Source: Eubacteriales Family XIII. Incertae Sedis bacterium (GTDB lineage Bacteria > Bacillota > Clostridia > Peptostreptococcales > Anaerovoracaceae). Taken from it: a stretch of DNA of 23,771 nt. Position 1 is the stretch's first letter, and each line of letters begins with the position of its first letter. The notes beneath the pieces are model-generated. The model was not told the origin of the DNA and did not search any database. It worked only from the letters and a program-made list of their open reading frames with translations. This document shows positions 1 through 8,581 of this stretch, in pieces. The position numbers were made by a program, and so were the translations under genes. The stretch lies in assembly GCA_031289235.1 (NCBI GenBank), contig JAITPU010000049.1:1-23771 (forward strand), read 5' to 3'.

Positions 1-52
1 CTTTTTATCTATAATTGCCGGGGCGATACCCGGAGCGATGTTAATAAGATTG

Positions 53-80
53 CAGCCCGGGGCTGTGATCTTTGTTTTTT
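53..80 (+). terminator. Weak terminator-like hairpin in the upstream leader
   Basis: CAGCC (53-57) and GGCTG (61-65) can pair around a three-base loop. A T-rich stretch TTTGTTTTTT follows at 71-80, five bases after the stem. Just upstream CCGGG (18-22) and CCCGG (29-33) form another short stem. The stem is short for an intrinsic terminator and the T tract is offset, so this could end a transcript entering from the left, or be a leader structure, or be chance. Confidence 0.25.
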
Positions 81-114
81 GTATAAGCGGCCGCGAGCGT
101 AACAGAAGTGTAAC

Positions 115-143
115 TTGAATAATAGCGCCGCGTCTGATACACT
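115..143 (+). promoter_or_regulatory. Putative extended -10 promoter for the NAGPA/SLH gene
   Basis: TTGAAT at 115-120 (4 of 6 matches to the -35 consensus) is followed after 17 bases by TACACT at 138-143 (4 of 6 matches to the -10), and TG at 135-136 supplies the extended -10 dinucleotide. The start site would fall near 150, giving a leader of about 45 bases before the GTG start at 197. This is pattern matching only. A second perfect TATAAT lies at 10-15, but its -35 would be outside the window. Confidence 0.4.
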
Positions 144-196
144 CACAGATGAGATTAAAGCGGAGGGGATTTTTTCGCGGGGGAGATCATATTTAG

Positions 197-2509
197 GTGG
201 ACAAAATAAAAAAAATCGTTGCGGCGCTGCTGTCCGTGATTGTGGTTTTAACGCCGCTTTCGGGATTTACATGGTATGACGGTATAGAAAACGTATATTA
301 TGAGTCGAATTTAGAAATATTCGATTACGCGAATTTTTCCAGGGTGCTCGCGGGACACAGTCTGGGCGGCGTGGAACGGGCTTATGTAGTCACCGCCGAT
401 ACTCAGGCTTCCGCGCTGAAACCGGTCGTGTTTTCCGGCGAATCCAACGCCAGATACACAGTCGATACGATGGTCAACACGCTTGAGGCGCAGGGGTACC
501 GCGTCGTGGCGGGCGTCAACGGAGATATTTTCAGCGTAGACACAGGCTGTCCGCAGGGACTCGTCATCCATGACGGCAAAATTCAGTCTTCGGGATATCA
601 GCCCAAGTATGTCATCACTTTCGATGAGAACGGGAAAGGCGAACTGGCCTATACGAATCTGAGCTACGGTTTCAAGTCCGTCATTTACACGCCGCAGGAA
701 GACGGAAGCTATCAGGAGACGCTGTTCGAGACGAATGTCGGATATTTTAACGTGCCGTACGGCGCCGCGAAGGCTCTGCACGCTTATAATCGGAATTACG
801 GAGCCGGCACGGGAAGCCCCGCGGGCAGCGTGGAGGTCGTCTTAGAGACGGGGAGCGCGGAGGCGGCTCAGTTCCGCGTTGGCGAACAAATCACCGCCAC
901 GGTCGCCGAAGTGCGCTATTCCGCGCAGAACACGCCGATCGGAGATACGCAGGTCGTGCTCTCCGCGGCCGAAGATTCCCCTTACGCGCAGTCTCTCCGG
1001 ATGATGGCGGCGGGAACTCAGGCGGAGATCTATGTGGCCGATCCGGATCAGGGCGCGCTTTCGAGAAGCAGGGAATGTCTCGGCATGTATTATCTGCTGT
1101 ATGCCGGCGGCGAATATTTCAGCGCCGGAACTAATCAAAATCCGAGAACCTGCATCGGTCTCAAGCCCGACGGCACTGTGATGCTGTATGTCTTAGACGG
1201 ACGGCAGCCCGGAATTTCGGGCGGCTTAGGCCTTACGGACACGGCCAGGCACATGGTCAATCTCGGCTGCACCGTAGTGGCTAATCTGGACGGTGGCGGT
1301 TCCAGCACGATGGTGGTGCGGGAACCGGGCGTCGACGAGAAAGCGGTGACGAAGAACAACCCCTCGGACGGAAAGCAGCGCGCCGTGACCAACGGCCTGT
1401 TTTTAGTCTATGCGGACGCCGCCGGAGCGGGCGAATACCGGATCAGCGCTTATCAGGATAACTATCTGGCGATGCCGGGAGCGGCGGTGCAGCTTTACAG
1501 TTCCCTCAGCAACGGACTGTTCGAGAAAATAGGAGCCGCCTCCGGTGTTTCTTACAGCGTCGTAAGCGGAGATGGATATGTGAACTCCGCAGGCTTGTTT
1601 ACCGCCGGAAGCGGACCCGGCAGGTCGGTCGTGGAAGCGAGCGGATGGAACGCGCGGACGACGGCGGAGATAGAAGTCACCGGCGATATAACTTTTACCA
1701 GCAACTATGTCGATCTGTTCTTGGATCCGGAACAGACGGCGGACATAAACGTAAAGCCCTGGCACGGATACGCGCCCGTCGCGGGCGGCGACAACCTGTT
1801 TACATGGCGCTGCGATGAAAAAATCGGGATCATCGATGAAAACGGCGTATTTCGCGCGGCGAATAAAACAGGGGTTTCCGGAAATATCACGGTGTCATAC
1901 GGGGCGAGCAGTCTGACGATACCCGTGCAGGTGGGCGTTAAGATCAACTTTACCGACTTGCCGGGAGATCACTGGGCTTTGCAGCATATCGACGCTTTGG
2001 CTTCGGAAGGCATTGTAAACGGGATGGGAGATAATCTTTTCAAACCCGACGATAGCCTGACGCGGGCGCAGTTTCTCGCGATGCTGGCAAAATCTGTGAC
2101 AGGCGTGGATTTGGCCGCGCTTCCGTCGGCCGGATTTTACGACGTACCGATGGACGAATGGTATTTCGGTTATGTTAATTGGGGCTACGCGGAAGGTATC
2201 GTGAATGGGTTCGAAGAACGCGTTTTCGCGCCGGACGGCCAGATAACCCGTGAGCAGATGACGGTGATGTTGGATAATTTTGCCACGGCCATGAATGTAA
2301 CGCTGCCGGCCGATATTGTTTCATCTGCTTTCGGGGATGAGGGCAATATAAGTCCGTGGGCTTCAGGATCTGTGGGCAGGATTGTGACGTCGGGCATTAT
2401 GAACGGTCAGCCGGACGGCAATTTCGAGCCTCAGGGCAACGCCACGCGCGCTCAGGCGGCTAAGGTCGTGCATCTGATACTTCAACATTATTATTATTCC
2501 GGCAATTAA
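197..2509 (+). CDS. Exported phosphodiester glycosidase (NAGPA-like) protein with three SLH domains
   Basis: A GTG start at 197 follows a GGGGGAGA-type ribosome binding site. Residues 1-24 are a basic then hydrophobic signal peptide. Residues about 80-410 match the phosphodiester glycosidase (NAGPA/DUF2233) family, with a VAGVNGDIF block near 106, NPRTCIGLKPDG near 314 and the signature NLDGGGSSTM near 362-372. Two Ig-like beta-sandwich stretches follow (about 414-496 and 497-580). Three SLH repeats close the protein (about 582-632, 645-693 and 709-760). Family knowledge: NAGPA enzymes cleave phosphodiester-linked sugars such as GlcNAc-phosphoryl groups, and SLH triplets bind secondary cell-wall polymer. 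I infer a wall-anchored enzyme trimming cell-surface glycans or teichoic-type polymers; the substrate is unknown. It appears to be a single-gene unit, separated by 170 bases from the next gene. Confidence 0.85.
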   Translation: MDKIKKIVAALLSVIVVLTPLSGFTWYDGIENVYYESNLEIFDYANFSRVLAGHSLGGVERAYVVTADTQASALKPVVFSGESNARYTVDTMVNTLEAQGYRVVAGVNGDIFSVDTGCPQGLVIHDGKIQSSGYQPKYVITFDENGKGELAYTNLSYGFKSVIYTPQEDGSYQETLFETNVGYFNVPYGAAKALHAYNRNYGAGTGSPAGSVEVVLETGSAEAAQFRVGEQITATVAEVRYSAQNTPIGDTQVVLSAAEDSPYAQSLRMMAAGTQAEIYVADPDQGALSRSRECLGMYYLLYAGGEYFSAGTNQNPRTCIGLKPDGTVMLYVLDGRQPGISGGLGLTDTARHMVNLGCTVVANLDGGGSSTMVVREPGVDEKAVTKNNPSDGKQRAVTNGLFLVYADAAGAGEYRISAYQDNYLAMPGAAVQLYSSLSNGLFEKIGAASGVSYSVVSGDGYVNSAGLFTAGSGPGRSVVEASGWNARTTAEIEVTGDITFTSNYVDLFLDPEQTADINVKPWHGYAPVAGGDNLFTWRCDEKIGIIDENGVFRAANKTGVSGNITVSYGASSLTIPVQVGVKINFTDLPGDHWALQHIDALASEGIVNGMGDNLFKPDDSLTRAQFLAMLAKSVTGVDLAALPSAGFYDVPMDEWYFGYVNWGYAEGIVNGFEERVFAPDGQITREQMTVMLDNFATAMNVTLPADIVSSAFGDEGNISPWASGSVGRIVTSGIMNGQPDGNFEPQGNATRAQAAKVVHLILQHYYYSGN

Positions 2510-2679
2510 ACGCGGCGGCGAAGCGGCGGGGATTTTTTGCCGGGAAAACAGCTTGCGTCTATACCGACGCTATCGAGGGTTCCGTTGACGCGCGAAGTGA
2601 GGCGGACACCCCGTTTTGCCCGATGTTTAGTTGGTGGCGCGATAATATAGCAACGAAAAAAGAGGGGAGAGACGCCGTT

Positions 2680-3930
2680 ATGATTATAAACAAGACGCTG
2701 GAGAGCGGAATCCGTGTTTCGCTTGAACAAATACCTTACGTGAAATCCGTATCCACGGGTATCTGGGTGCGGGCCGGTTCGGTGGACGAGGAAAAAAAGA
2801 ACGCGGGTATATCCCATTATATAGAACACATGATGTTCAAGGGTACGGAGGCGCGCGACGCAAAGCGGATTGCCGAGGACGTAGATCGTATCGGCGGGCA
2901 GATCAACGCTTTTACGGGAAGAGAGGCCACCTGCTATTATTTGAAAACCATGTCCTCCAATTTCGCGGAAGGTTTCGGGATTCTCGCCGATATGCTTCTG
3001 CATTCGAAGTTCGACAGGGAAGAATTGGAAAAAGAACGGAATGTGATTTTCGAAGAAATCAAGATGATTGAGGATTCGCCGGAAGACGATATCCAGGACA
3101 TTGCGGCGGAAATAGTATTCCGCGGCACTCCCTTGGGAAGGAATGTCATCGGGACGCCCGTTTCCCTGAACGCGATTTCGAGGGCGGCGGTTAGAAAATA
3201 TGTAAAGGATCGTTATATCATCCCGAATATCGTCGTGTCGGTGGCGGGGAGCTTTGACGCGGATCTCGTTTGCGGCCTGATCGAAGAATATTTTTCAGAG
3301 CTGCCGGCGCCGGGCCGGATACGCGAAAACGCCCGCGGCGATTATACTCCGAGGTTCCGCTCCAAGATAAAGGACATAGAACAAAGCCATCTCTGCCTTG
3401 CGACGAGAAGCGTTTCAATGGACGACGACCGCTATTACAGCATGAGTCTCTTGAACAGCGTAATCGGCGGCAGCATGAGTTCAAGGCTGTTCCAAAATAT
3501 CCGGGAGCAGAAAGGGCTGGCTTATTCCGTATATTCGATGAACAGTTCGTTCGTGGACGACGGGTATTTCAACATTTACGCGGGAGTGAGCCACGACAAG
3601 GTCAAAGCGGCGCTTAGCGCTATCAGCGATGAATTGCGCCTGCTGAAAAACGGCGATATAACGGCGGAGGAACTTTCCATGGCGAAGGAACAGATGAAAG
3701 CCGGCTATATATTCGGACTTGAGAATGTAAACGGCAGGATGTTTTCAAACGGAAGGAATATGCTGCTGCTGAACAAGATCTATACGCCGGAAGAGATTCT
3801 CGCTCGCATTGAGGAAGTAAGTCAGGACGACATGCGCGAAACCGCGAAGCTGATTTCCGACATCAGCGCCTATTCGGCGGTTTCGATCAGCCGCAAGAGA
3901 GTAGATCTGAAAGGCCGTTTGTCGGCCTAA
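2680..3930 (+). CDS. M16 family zinc metallopeptidase (processing-peptidase-like, YmxG/MlpA type)
   Basis: The ATG at 2680 is preferred because AGAGGGGAG sits at 2661-2669. An in-frame upstream ATG at 2623 would add 19 atypical residues and lacks a ribosome binding site. The 416-residue product has the usual length of the bacterial M16B peptidases. The inverted zinc motif HxxEH is H46-Y-I-E49-H50, and E126 in the downstream EEIKMIED block fits the third metal ligand about 76 residues later. Later blocks such as the GGSMSSRLFQNIREQKGLAY segment are characteristic of the family's C-terminal half. There is no signal peptide, so a cytoplasmic role is likely. In Clostridia this gene commonly lies upstream of dut, as here (36-base gap). 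The natural substrate is unknown. The 170-base upstream gap holds only a short stem (GCGTC/GACGC at 2554-2569) and no convincing promoter. Confidence 0.92.
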   Translation: MIINKTLESGIRVSLEQIPYVKSVSTGIWVRAGSVDEEKKNAGISHYIEHMMFKGTEARDAKRIAEDVDRIGGQINAFTGREATCYYLKTMSSNFAEGFGILADMLLHSKFDREELEKERNVIFEEIKMIEDSPEDDIQDIAAEIVFRGTPLGRNVIGTPVSLNAISRAAVRKYVKDRYIIPNIVVSVAGSFDADLVCGLIEEYFSELPAPGRIRENARGDYTPRFRSKIKDIEQSHLCLATRSVSMDDDRYYSMSLLNSVIGGSMSSRLFQNIREQKGLAYSVYSMNSSFVDDGYFNIYAGVSHDKVKAALSAISDELRLLKNGDITAEELSMAKEQMKAGYIFGLENVNGRMFSNGRNMLLLNKIYTPEEILARIEEVSQDDMRETAKLISDISAYSAVSISRKRVDLKGRLSA

Positions 3931-3966
3931 GCTCCTGAATGCGGCGAGGATGAGGATTAAATTGAT

Positions 3967-4395
3967 ATGAGAGTCAAAATCGTAAGTTTGAGCGGGGAAC
4001 TTCCCCGCTATGAAACGGAAGGCGCTGCCGGCGTGGATCTCAAGGCTTTCGTTGACGCGCCCATATCCTTGCCGCCGGGCGAACGCGCTCTGGCGCCTAC
4101 CGGCGTTTATATAGAGCTGCCGGCTGGCTATGAAGCTCAGATCAGGGCGCGCAGCGGTCTGGCTCTGAAATATGGCGTCGGCATTGTCAACGGCGTCGGA
4201 ACGATCGACAGCGATTACCGCGGGGAGATTAAGATCCCGCTTATCAACTGGGGCGCGGAAACGGTGCTTATTAAAAGCGGCGACCGCATAGCGCAGATGG
4301 TTATCGCGAAACATGAGAGAATTCAATGGGAAGAGGCTGAAAATCTGACGGACAGCGCCAGAGGCGAGAATGGTTTCGGCCATACCGGAATATGA
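3967..4395 (+). CDS. dut: dUTP diphosphatase (dUTPase)
   Basis: This enzyme hydrolyses dUTP to dUMP and pyrophosphate, keeping uracil out of DNA and feeding thymidylate synthesis. All five trimeric-dUTPase motifs are visible in 142 residues: AAGVDLKA (I), R60-A-RSGLA (II), NGVGTID81-SDYRGE (III, with D81 as the expected catalytic aspartate), GDRIAQMV (IV) and RGENGFGHTG (V), the last with Asn in place of a usual Gly. The protein ends right after motif V. The ATG at 3967 follows a purine-rich GGATGAGGA stretch. The stop codon lies in the left arm of a perfect inverted repeat (see 4386-4412). Confidence 0.97.
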   Translation: MRVKIVSLSGELPRYETEGAAGVDLKAFVDAPISLPPGERALAPTGVYIELPAGYEAQIRARSGLALKYGVGIVNGVGTIDSDYRGEIKIPLINWGAETVLIKSGDRIAQMVIAKHERIQWEEAENLTDSARGENGFGHTGI

Positions 4396-4412
4396 CTTCC
4401 AGTCATATTCCG
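4386..4412 (+). other. Perfect hairpin spanning the dut stop codon
   Basis: GGAATATGACT (4387-4397) and AGTCATATTCC (4401-4411) are perfect reverse complements around a three-base loop, and C4386-G4412 adds a twelfth pair. The dut TGA (4393-4395) is inside the left arm. No T tract follows, so this is not an ordinary intrinsic terminator. It could be an mRNA processing or stability element separating dut from dgt, or a protein-binding palindrome. Confidence 0.6.
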
Positions 4413-4434
4413 CGCCGTTGCCGGCTTACATCGG

Positions 4435-4440
4435 TATAAT
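4435..4440 (+). promoter_or_regulatory. Consensus -10 element ahead of dgt
   Basis: TATAAT at 4435-4440 matches the -10 consensus and would start transcription about 40 bases before the dgt ATG. No acceptable -35 exists at 16-18 bases (TTGCCG at 4418 is only 11 bases away) and there is no TG extension, so an activator would be needed if it is real. Confidence 0.25.
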
Positions 4441-4486
4441 CGGCATATTTGCGATAAGGCCGCGGGGCGGACGGAGAGAAGAAGTC

Positions 4487-5518
4487 ATGCTGCGAAGAGA
4501 AGACTGCGAACGCAGAGAATATGAGATTCTTTCCGAATTCGCGGCGAAGTCCGCGCAATCCCGGGGCAGGAAGACTCCCGAAAAAAAATGCGATTTCCGG
4601 ACGGATTTCCAACGGGACAGGGACCGCATACTGCATTCCAAAGCTTTTCGCAGGCTTATGCACAAAACTCAGGTGTTTCTCGCGCCCGAAGGCGACCATT
4701 ACAGGACGCGGCTGACACATACTCTGGAGGTTTCGCAGATCGCCAGGAGCATCGCGAGAGGGCTGCGGCTCAACGAAGATCTGACCGAGGCGATCGCCAC
4801 AGGTCATGACCTCGGGCATACTCCTTTCGGGCACAACGGCGAGATCTTCCTCGCCCAGCGCCATTCACGCGGCTTCAGGCACAACGAACAGAGCCTCCGC
4901 GTCATTGATGTGTTAGAAACTTCGGAGCTAAGGCAGGGCATGAATCTGACGGAAGAGGTGAGGGACGGGATTTTAAATCACACGGGGGCCAAAGCGCCTT
5001 TTACGCTGGAAGGGCAGATCGTCAAGATCAGCGACCGCGTCGCTTACATAAATCACGACATTGACGACGCCTTGCGCAGCAATATCATAAAAAAAGGAGA
5101 TTTGCCGAGGGATTGCGTCGAAATCCTGGGAGACAGCACAAAGGCGAGGATCAACAAGCTTGTCGCCGACATGATAGAAAACAGCGACGGGAGAAACGTG
5201 ATCGCCATGGGGGAAGAGTGCGCGTATTATATGAATAAACTCCGTGACTTCATGTTTGAAAGCGTGTATTACAACAGCATTGTGAAGAAAGACGAAGAAT
5301 TGGAGAAGGTGCGCAATCTGATATTCTCGCTGTACGGTTATTTTCTCGAAAATCCTCAGGCGCTCCCGGAGGAATACGGTCATTTCGCGGAACGCGACGG
5401 TTTGGAAGAGATAGCTAAGGACATGATCGCCGGCATGACGGATCGTTACGCGATAAATATGTACGTTCAGCTTTTTGTGCCCGAAGGCTGGCAGAGGCGC
5501 CGTCGCTCCGCCGATTAA
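4487..5518 (+). CDS. dgt: Deoxynucleoside triphosphate triphosphohydrolase (dGTPase-like, HD domain)
   Basis: The ATG at 4487 is chosen because CGGAGAGAAGAAG lies just upstream and the protein then begins at the conserved region. The open frame extends back to 4370 into dut, but that part looks non-coding. The 343-residue product carries the HD metal-site pattern: H78 in RLTHTLEV, H107-D108 in ATGHDLGHTPFGHNGE and D183 in ISDRVAYINHD. These are typical of bacterial dGTPase-like proteins, which release tripolyphosphate from dNTPs. The family often needs a regulatory dNTP and can accept several substrates, so strict dGTP specificity is not implied. Its place upstream of dnaG-rpoD is a familiar clostridial arrangement and fits control of dNTP pools at replication. 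Confidence 0.93.
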   Translation: MLRREDCERREYEILSEFAAKSAQSRGRKTPEKKCDFRTDFQRDRDRILHSKAFRRLMHKTQVFLAPEGDHYRTRLTHTLEVSQIARSIARGLRLNEDLTEAIATGHDLGHTPFGHNGEIFLAQRHSRGFRHNEQSLRVIDVLETSELRQGMNLTEEVRDGILNHTGAKAPFTLEGQIVKISDRVAYINHDIDDALRSNIIKKGDLPRDCVEILGDSTKARINKLVADMIENSDGRNVIAMGEECAYYMNKLRDFMFESVYYNSIVKKDEELEKVRNLIFSLYGYFLENPQALPEEYGHFAERDGLEEIAKDMIAGMTDRYAINMYVQLFVPEGWQRRRRSAD

Positions 5519-5565
5519 ATGTTGCGCCTTGGCCGCTACCGTTTAAACGTGGTCCCAGCAAGCAG

Positions 5566-5594
5566 GCCGCGTGTTGGCGCGCGGCGTCTATTTT
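5566..5594 (+). other. GC-rich hairpin in the dgt-dnaG gap
   Basis: GCCGCG (5566-5571) pairs with CGCGGC (5580-5585) around an eight-base loop, and a short TTTT run sits at 5591-5594. It may attenuate readthrough from dgt into dnaG, but the T tract is short and offset by five bases. A 10-base palindrome CGTTTAAACG lies upstream in the same gap. Confidence 0.35.
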
Positions 5595-5622
5595 AACGGA
5601 GTGATAATCAGGAGACGGATGT

Positions 5623-7422
5623 TTGGCCGGAGAAAATATTGCGGATGAAATCAAGAGCAGATGCAACATCGCTGATGTTGTAGGGAGACAGATAAGCCTG
5701 AAGAAAACGGGAAGCAATCACACAGGCCTCTGCCCGTTCCATAATGAGAAGACTCCTTCTTTTGTCGTGTCGGAAAGCAGGCAGCGTTTCACGTGTTACG
5801 GCTGTGGCGCGTCGGGAGACGTGATTGAGTTCGTCAAGCGATATTATAATCTCAGTTTTTTGGAAGCGGCGGAGATGCTGGCGAAAGAATACGGAATTGA
5901 CTGGAAGTCAAAATCCTTTAACAGGGATGAGAAGAGGGAAAAGTTTTACGAGATCAACAAAGCCGCCGCCTTGTTTTTTTATGCCGCGTTCAAGCGCGGC
6001 GGTTCGCCGGCGAACGACTATATGAATGAACGCGGCGTTAGCGCCGCCACGCTTAAAAAATTCGGAGTCGGTTACGCCGACGCTATGTGGGAGAGTTTGT
6101 ACAGGGGGCTTTCGGAAAAGGGAATCTCCGAAGATCTTATGCTGGAATTGGGGCTTGTCACGAAATCCGGAAACGGGTGTTACGACAGATACAGGGACAG
6201 GGTCATGTTTCCGATCATAAATACCGGGGACAAAGTGATCGGTTTTGGCGGCAGGGTTATCGGCGACGGCGAGCCAAAATACCTGAACTCTTCGGAATCG
6301 CGAATATTTTCGAAGAAAAACAACCTTTACGGGCTGAACCTCACCAGACGCGAGATCATGAAAAAAAATCAGGTCATTCTCGTGGAGGGCTATATGGACG
6401 TGATCGCTCTTTACGATCGTGGCGTTTGGAATGTGACGGCGTCGCTGGGAACGGCGCTGACCGCCGCTCAGGCGGCCATGCTGAGGCGGTACACCGAGAA
6501 TGTGGTTCTTTGCTACGATGCGGACGAAGCCGGCAGGAACGCGGCTTTTCGTGCCATGGATTTGCTGAGGGAAGCGGGGTGCGCGGTGAAGGTCCTACGG
6601 ATGACCGGAGCGAAGGATCCTGATGAATATATCAAGAAGAACGGGGGGGAAGCGTTTCTTGATCTGGTGAGGAAGGCCGCGCCGTTCGTGGAATACAAGC
6701 TGGAAACGGCGAAAGAGGCGGCGGATCTTTCCGAAACCGAGGGGAGCGTGGCCTTTCTTAAAGAAGCCGCAAAGATACTTCGGAACGTCAGCCCTGTGGA
6801 AGCGGACATATATATTAAAAAAACGGCAAAAGAAACAGGCGTTTCCGAGGGTGCCATACGCATGGAGATTTACGGTGAAAACGGCGTTGGCAGCTTAAAT
6901 CCTTACATTCCTTCATTGAGAACGGCGGAAAGGTCGGCCGGGCGCGCGAGCCGCGCTGAGGCGGCTTCGGACGGCGCGCTGAGACTCGCGCCTGAAAGCT
7001 CCCGCATGATAGAAAAATATTTCATCCGTCTTTTGCTGCTGAAACGCTCGTATCTGCCTAAGATAGCGCCTTATGCGCGCGTGTTTCGCACGCCGGCGCT
7101 GTACCGCATTTACGAGAGCGCCGCCGCTCTTTACGGGGAGGAAGACGAGATTGACATCCGAAAACTCGCGGATGGGCTTGAAGCGGAAGAACAGCGGCTG
7201 CTCGAAGATATTTTACGGAATGTGCAGCTGGCGGACAAAGAGGACGAGGTGTTCCGCGAGTGTGTCGCGCACGTTGAAACGGCGGAGCTGGTCGTCCGGG
7301 AAGGAGAGATTATCAGCGTGCTTTCTGTAGCCGACGAAGATGAGGACAGCGGAAAAGTCGAAAGGCTGACGCGGGAACTGCTTGAGATACAACAGGCAAA
7401 GAATGAATTAAAAGGCAGGTGA
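5623..7422 (+). CDS. dnaG: DNA primase
   Basis: This protein synthesises RNA primers for replication. It is 599 residues, normal for the family. The N-terminal CHC2 zinc domain has C37-PF-H40 and C58-YG-C61. The catalytic RNA-polymerase core includes YLNSSESRIFSKKNNLYGLN, followed by the Toprim segment with VEGYMD near 253-258 and the acidic YDADEAG near 298-304. The C-terminal ~170 residues are more divergent and correspond to the helicase-binding region. The start is a TTG at 5623, seven bases after AGGAGA (5610-5615). An ATG at 5619 is in another frame and stops after nine codons. The gene runs into rpoD with a four-base gap, so the two are probably translated from one message. Confidence 0.97.
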   Translation: MAGENIADEIKSRCNIADVVGRQISLKKTGSNHTGLCPFHNEKTPSFVVSESRQRFTCYGCGASGDVIEFVKRYYNLSFLEAAEMLAKEYGIDWKSKSFNRDEKREKFYEINKAAALFFYAAFKRGGSPANDYMNERGVSAATLKKFGVGYADAMWESLYRGLSEKGISEDLMLELGLVTKSGNGCYDRYRDRVMFPIINTGDKVIGFGGRVIGDGEPKYLNSSESRIFSKKNNLYGLNLTRREIMKKNQVILVEGYMDVIALYDRGVWNVTASLGTALTAAQAAMLRRYTENVVLCYDADEAGRNAAFRAMDLLREAGCAVKVLRMTGAKDPDEYIKKNGGEAFLDLVRKAAPFVEYKLETAKEAADLSETEGSVAFLKEAAKILRNVSPVEADIYIKKTAKETGVSEGAIRMEIYGENGVGSLNPYIPSLRTAERSAGRASRAEAASDGALRLAPESSRMIEKYFIRLLLLKRSYLPKIAPYARVFRTPALYRIYESAAALYGEEDEIDIRKLADGLEAEEQRLLEDILRNVQLADKEDEVFRECVAHVETAELVVREGEIISVLSVADEDEDSGKVERLTRELLEIQQAKNELKGR

Positions 7423-7426
7423 TTAA

Positions 7427-8563
7427 ATGAACTACGAAGACGAAAACTGTGAAAGGCGAACCGACACGATAAACGGCTTGCTTGAACGGGCAAAGAAAAA
7501 AGGCAATGTCACATACAAGGAGATTTACGATGAGCTTGAGATGATGGATATCGACAAGGATCAGATCGACGATTTTTTCGACAAGCTTTTCGGCGCGGGC
7601 GTATACATCATATCCGAAACCGGTGAGCCGGAAGACTCCGAGTTATTGGAGCTGGAAGAAAACCTCGATATTGAGCCGGTTATCGTTGCCGATGACGGCA
7701 AGATTGATTTGGAAACCGTGCTCTCAAAGGGAATCATCGTGGATGATCCGGTCAGGATGTACTTGAAGGAAATCGGTTCAGTACCTTTGCTTTCCGCCGT
7801 GGAAGAGGTGCAACTCGCGCGCAGGATGGAGATAGGGGACGACGACGCAAAAAAACAGCTTTGCGAGGCAAATTTACGACTGGTAGTCAGTATTGCTAAA
7901 CGCTACGTGGGACGCGGAATGCTCTTTTTGGATCTGATACAGGAAGGCAATTTCGGGTTGATCAAGGCGGTTGAGAAATTCGACTGGCGGAAGGGCTACA
8001 AATTCAGCACCTACGCCACATGGTGGATCCGCCAGGCCATCACCCGGTCTATCGCTGATCAGGCGAGGACTATCCGGATTCCCGTGCATATGGTGGAGAC
8101 TATCAACAAACTCATCCGCATCTCACGTCAGCTTTTGCAGGAATACGGCCGTGAAGCGACCCCTGAGGAAATAGCGAGGGAAATGGATATCTCCCCGGAA
8201 AAAGTCCGTGAAATCATGAAAATCGCGCAGGAGCCAGTATCTCTCGAAACACCCATAGGAGAAGAGGAAGACAGCCATTTGGGAGACTTCATCCCTGACG
8301 AAGATATTCCCGCGCCTGCCGACGCCGCAGCCTTTTCAATGCTGAAAGCGCAGCTGATCGATGTTTTGGAAACTCTGACTGACCGTGAGCGGGAGGTCCT
8401 GATCCTGAGATTCGGGCTGGAAGACGGCATGGCGAGGACGTTAGAAGAAGTCGGAAAGCGTTTTGCGGTAACCCGTGAGCGGATCCGCCAGATTGAGGCG
8501 AAGGCTCTGCGAAAACTTCGTCATCCCAGCAGGAGCAGGAAGCTGAAAGATTATCTGGAGTAA
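7427..8563 (+). CDS. rpoD: Primary RNA polymerase sigma factor (sigma-A / sigma-70)
   Basis: This is the housekeeping sigma factor that directs RNA polymerase to -35/-10 promoters. The 378 residues hold region 1.1 (about 8-60), region 1.2 starting at DPVRMYLKEIG near 106, region 2 (about 147-210) with the near-invariant segments DLIQEGNFGLIKAVEKFD and YKFSTYATWWIRQAI, region 3 (about 215-295) and region 4 (about 317-367) with the helix-turn-helix LEEVGKRFAVTRERIRQIEAK. Length and region 1.1 fit the compact Firmicutes sigA rather than a stress sigma. AGGCAGGTG overlaps the dnaG stop and serves as the ribosome binding site. The extended -10 promoters proposed elsewhere in the window would be its targets. 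Confidence 0.98.
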   Translation: MNYEDENCERRTDTINGLLERAKKKGNVTYKEIYDELEMMDIDKDQIDDFFDKLFGAGVYIISETGEPEDSELLELEENLDIEPVIVADDGKIDLETVLSKGIIVDDPVRMYLKEIGSVPLLSAVEEVQLARRMEIGDDDAKKQLCEANLRLVVSIAKRYVGRGMLFLDLIQEGNFGLIKAVEKFDWRKGYKFSTYATWWIRQAITRSIADQARTIRIPVHMVETINKLIRISRQLLQEYGREATPEEIAREMDISPEKVREIMKIAQEPVSLETPIGEEEDSHLGDFIPDEDIPAPADAAAFSMLKAQLIDVLETLTDREREVLILRFGLEDGMARTLEEVGKRFAVTRERIRQIEAKALRKLRHPSRSRKLKDYLE

Positions 8564-8581
8564 CGGCCGGCGGGTGTACGA

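Noticed and set aside
2623..2679. Upstream in-frame ATG start for the M16 peptidase
   Set aside because: The added 19 residues do not match the family's N-terminus, and the good ribosome binding site at 2661-2669 serves the ATG at 2680.
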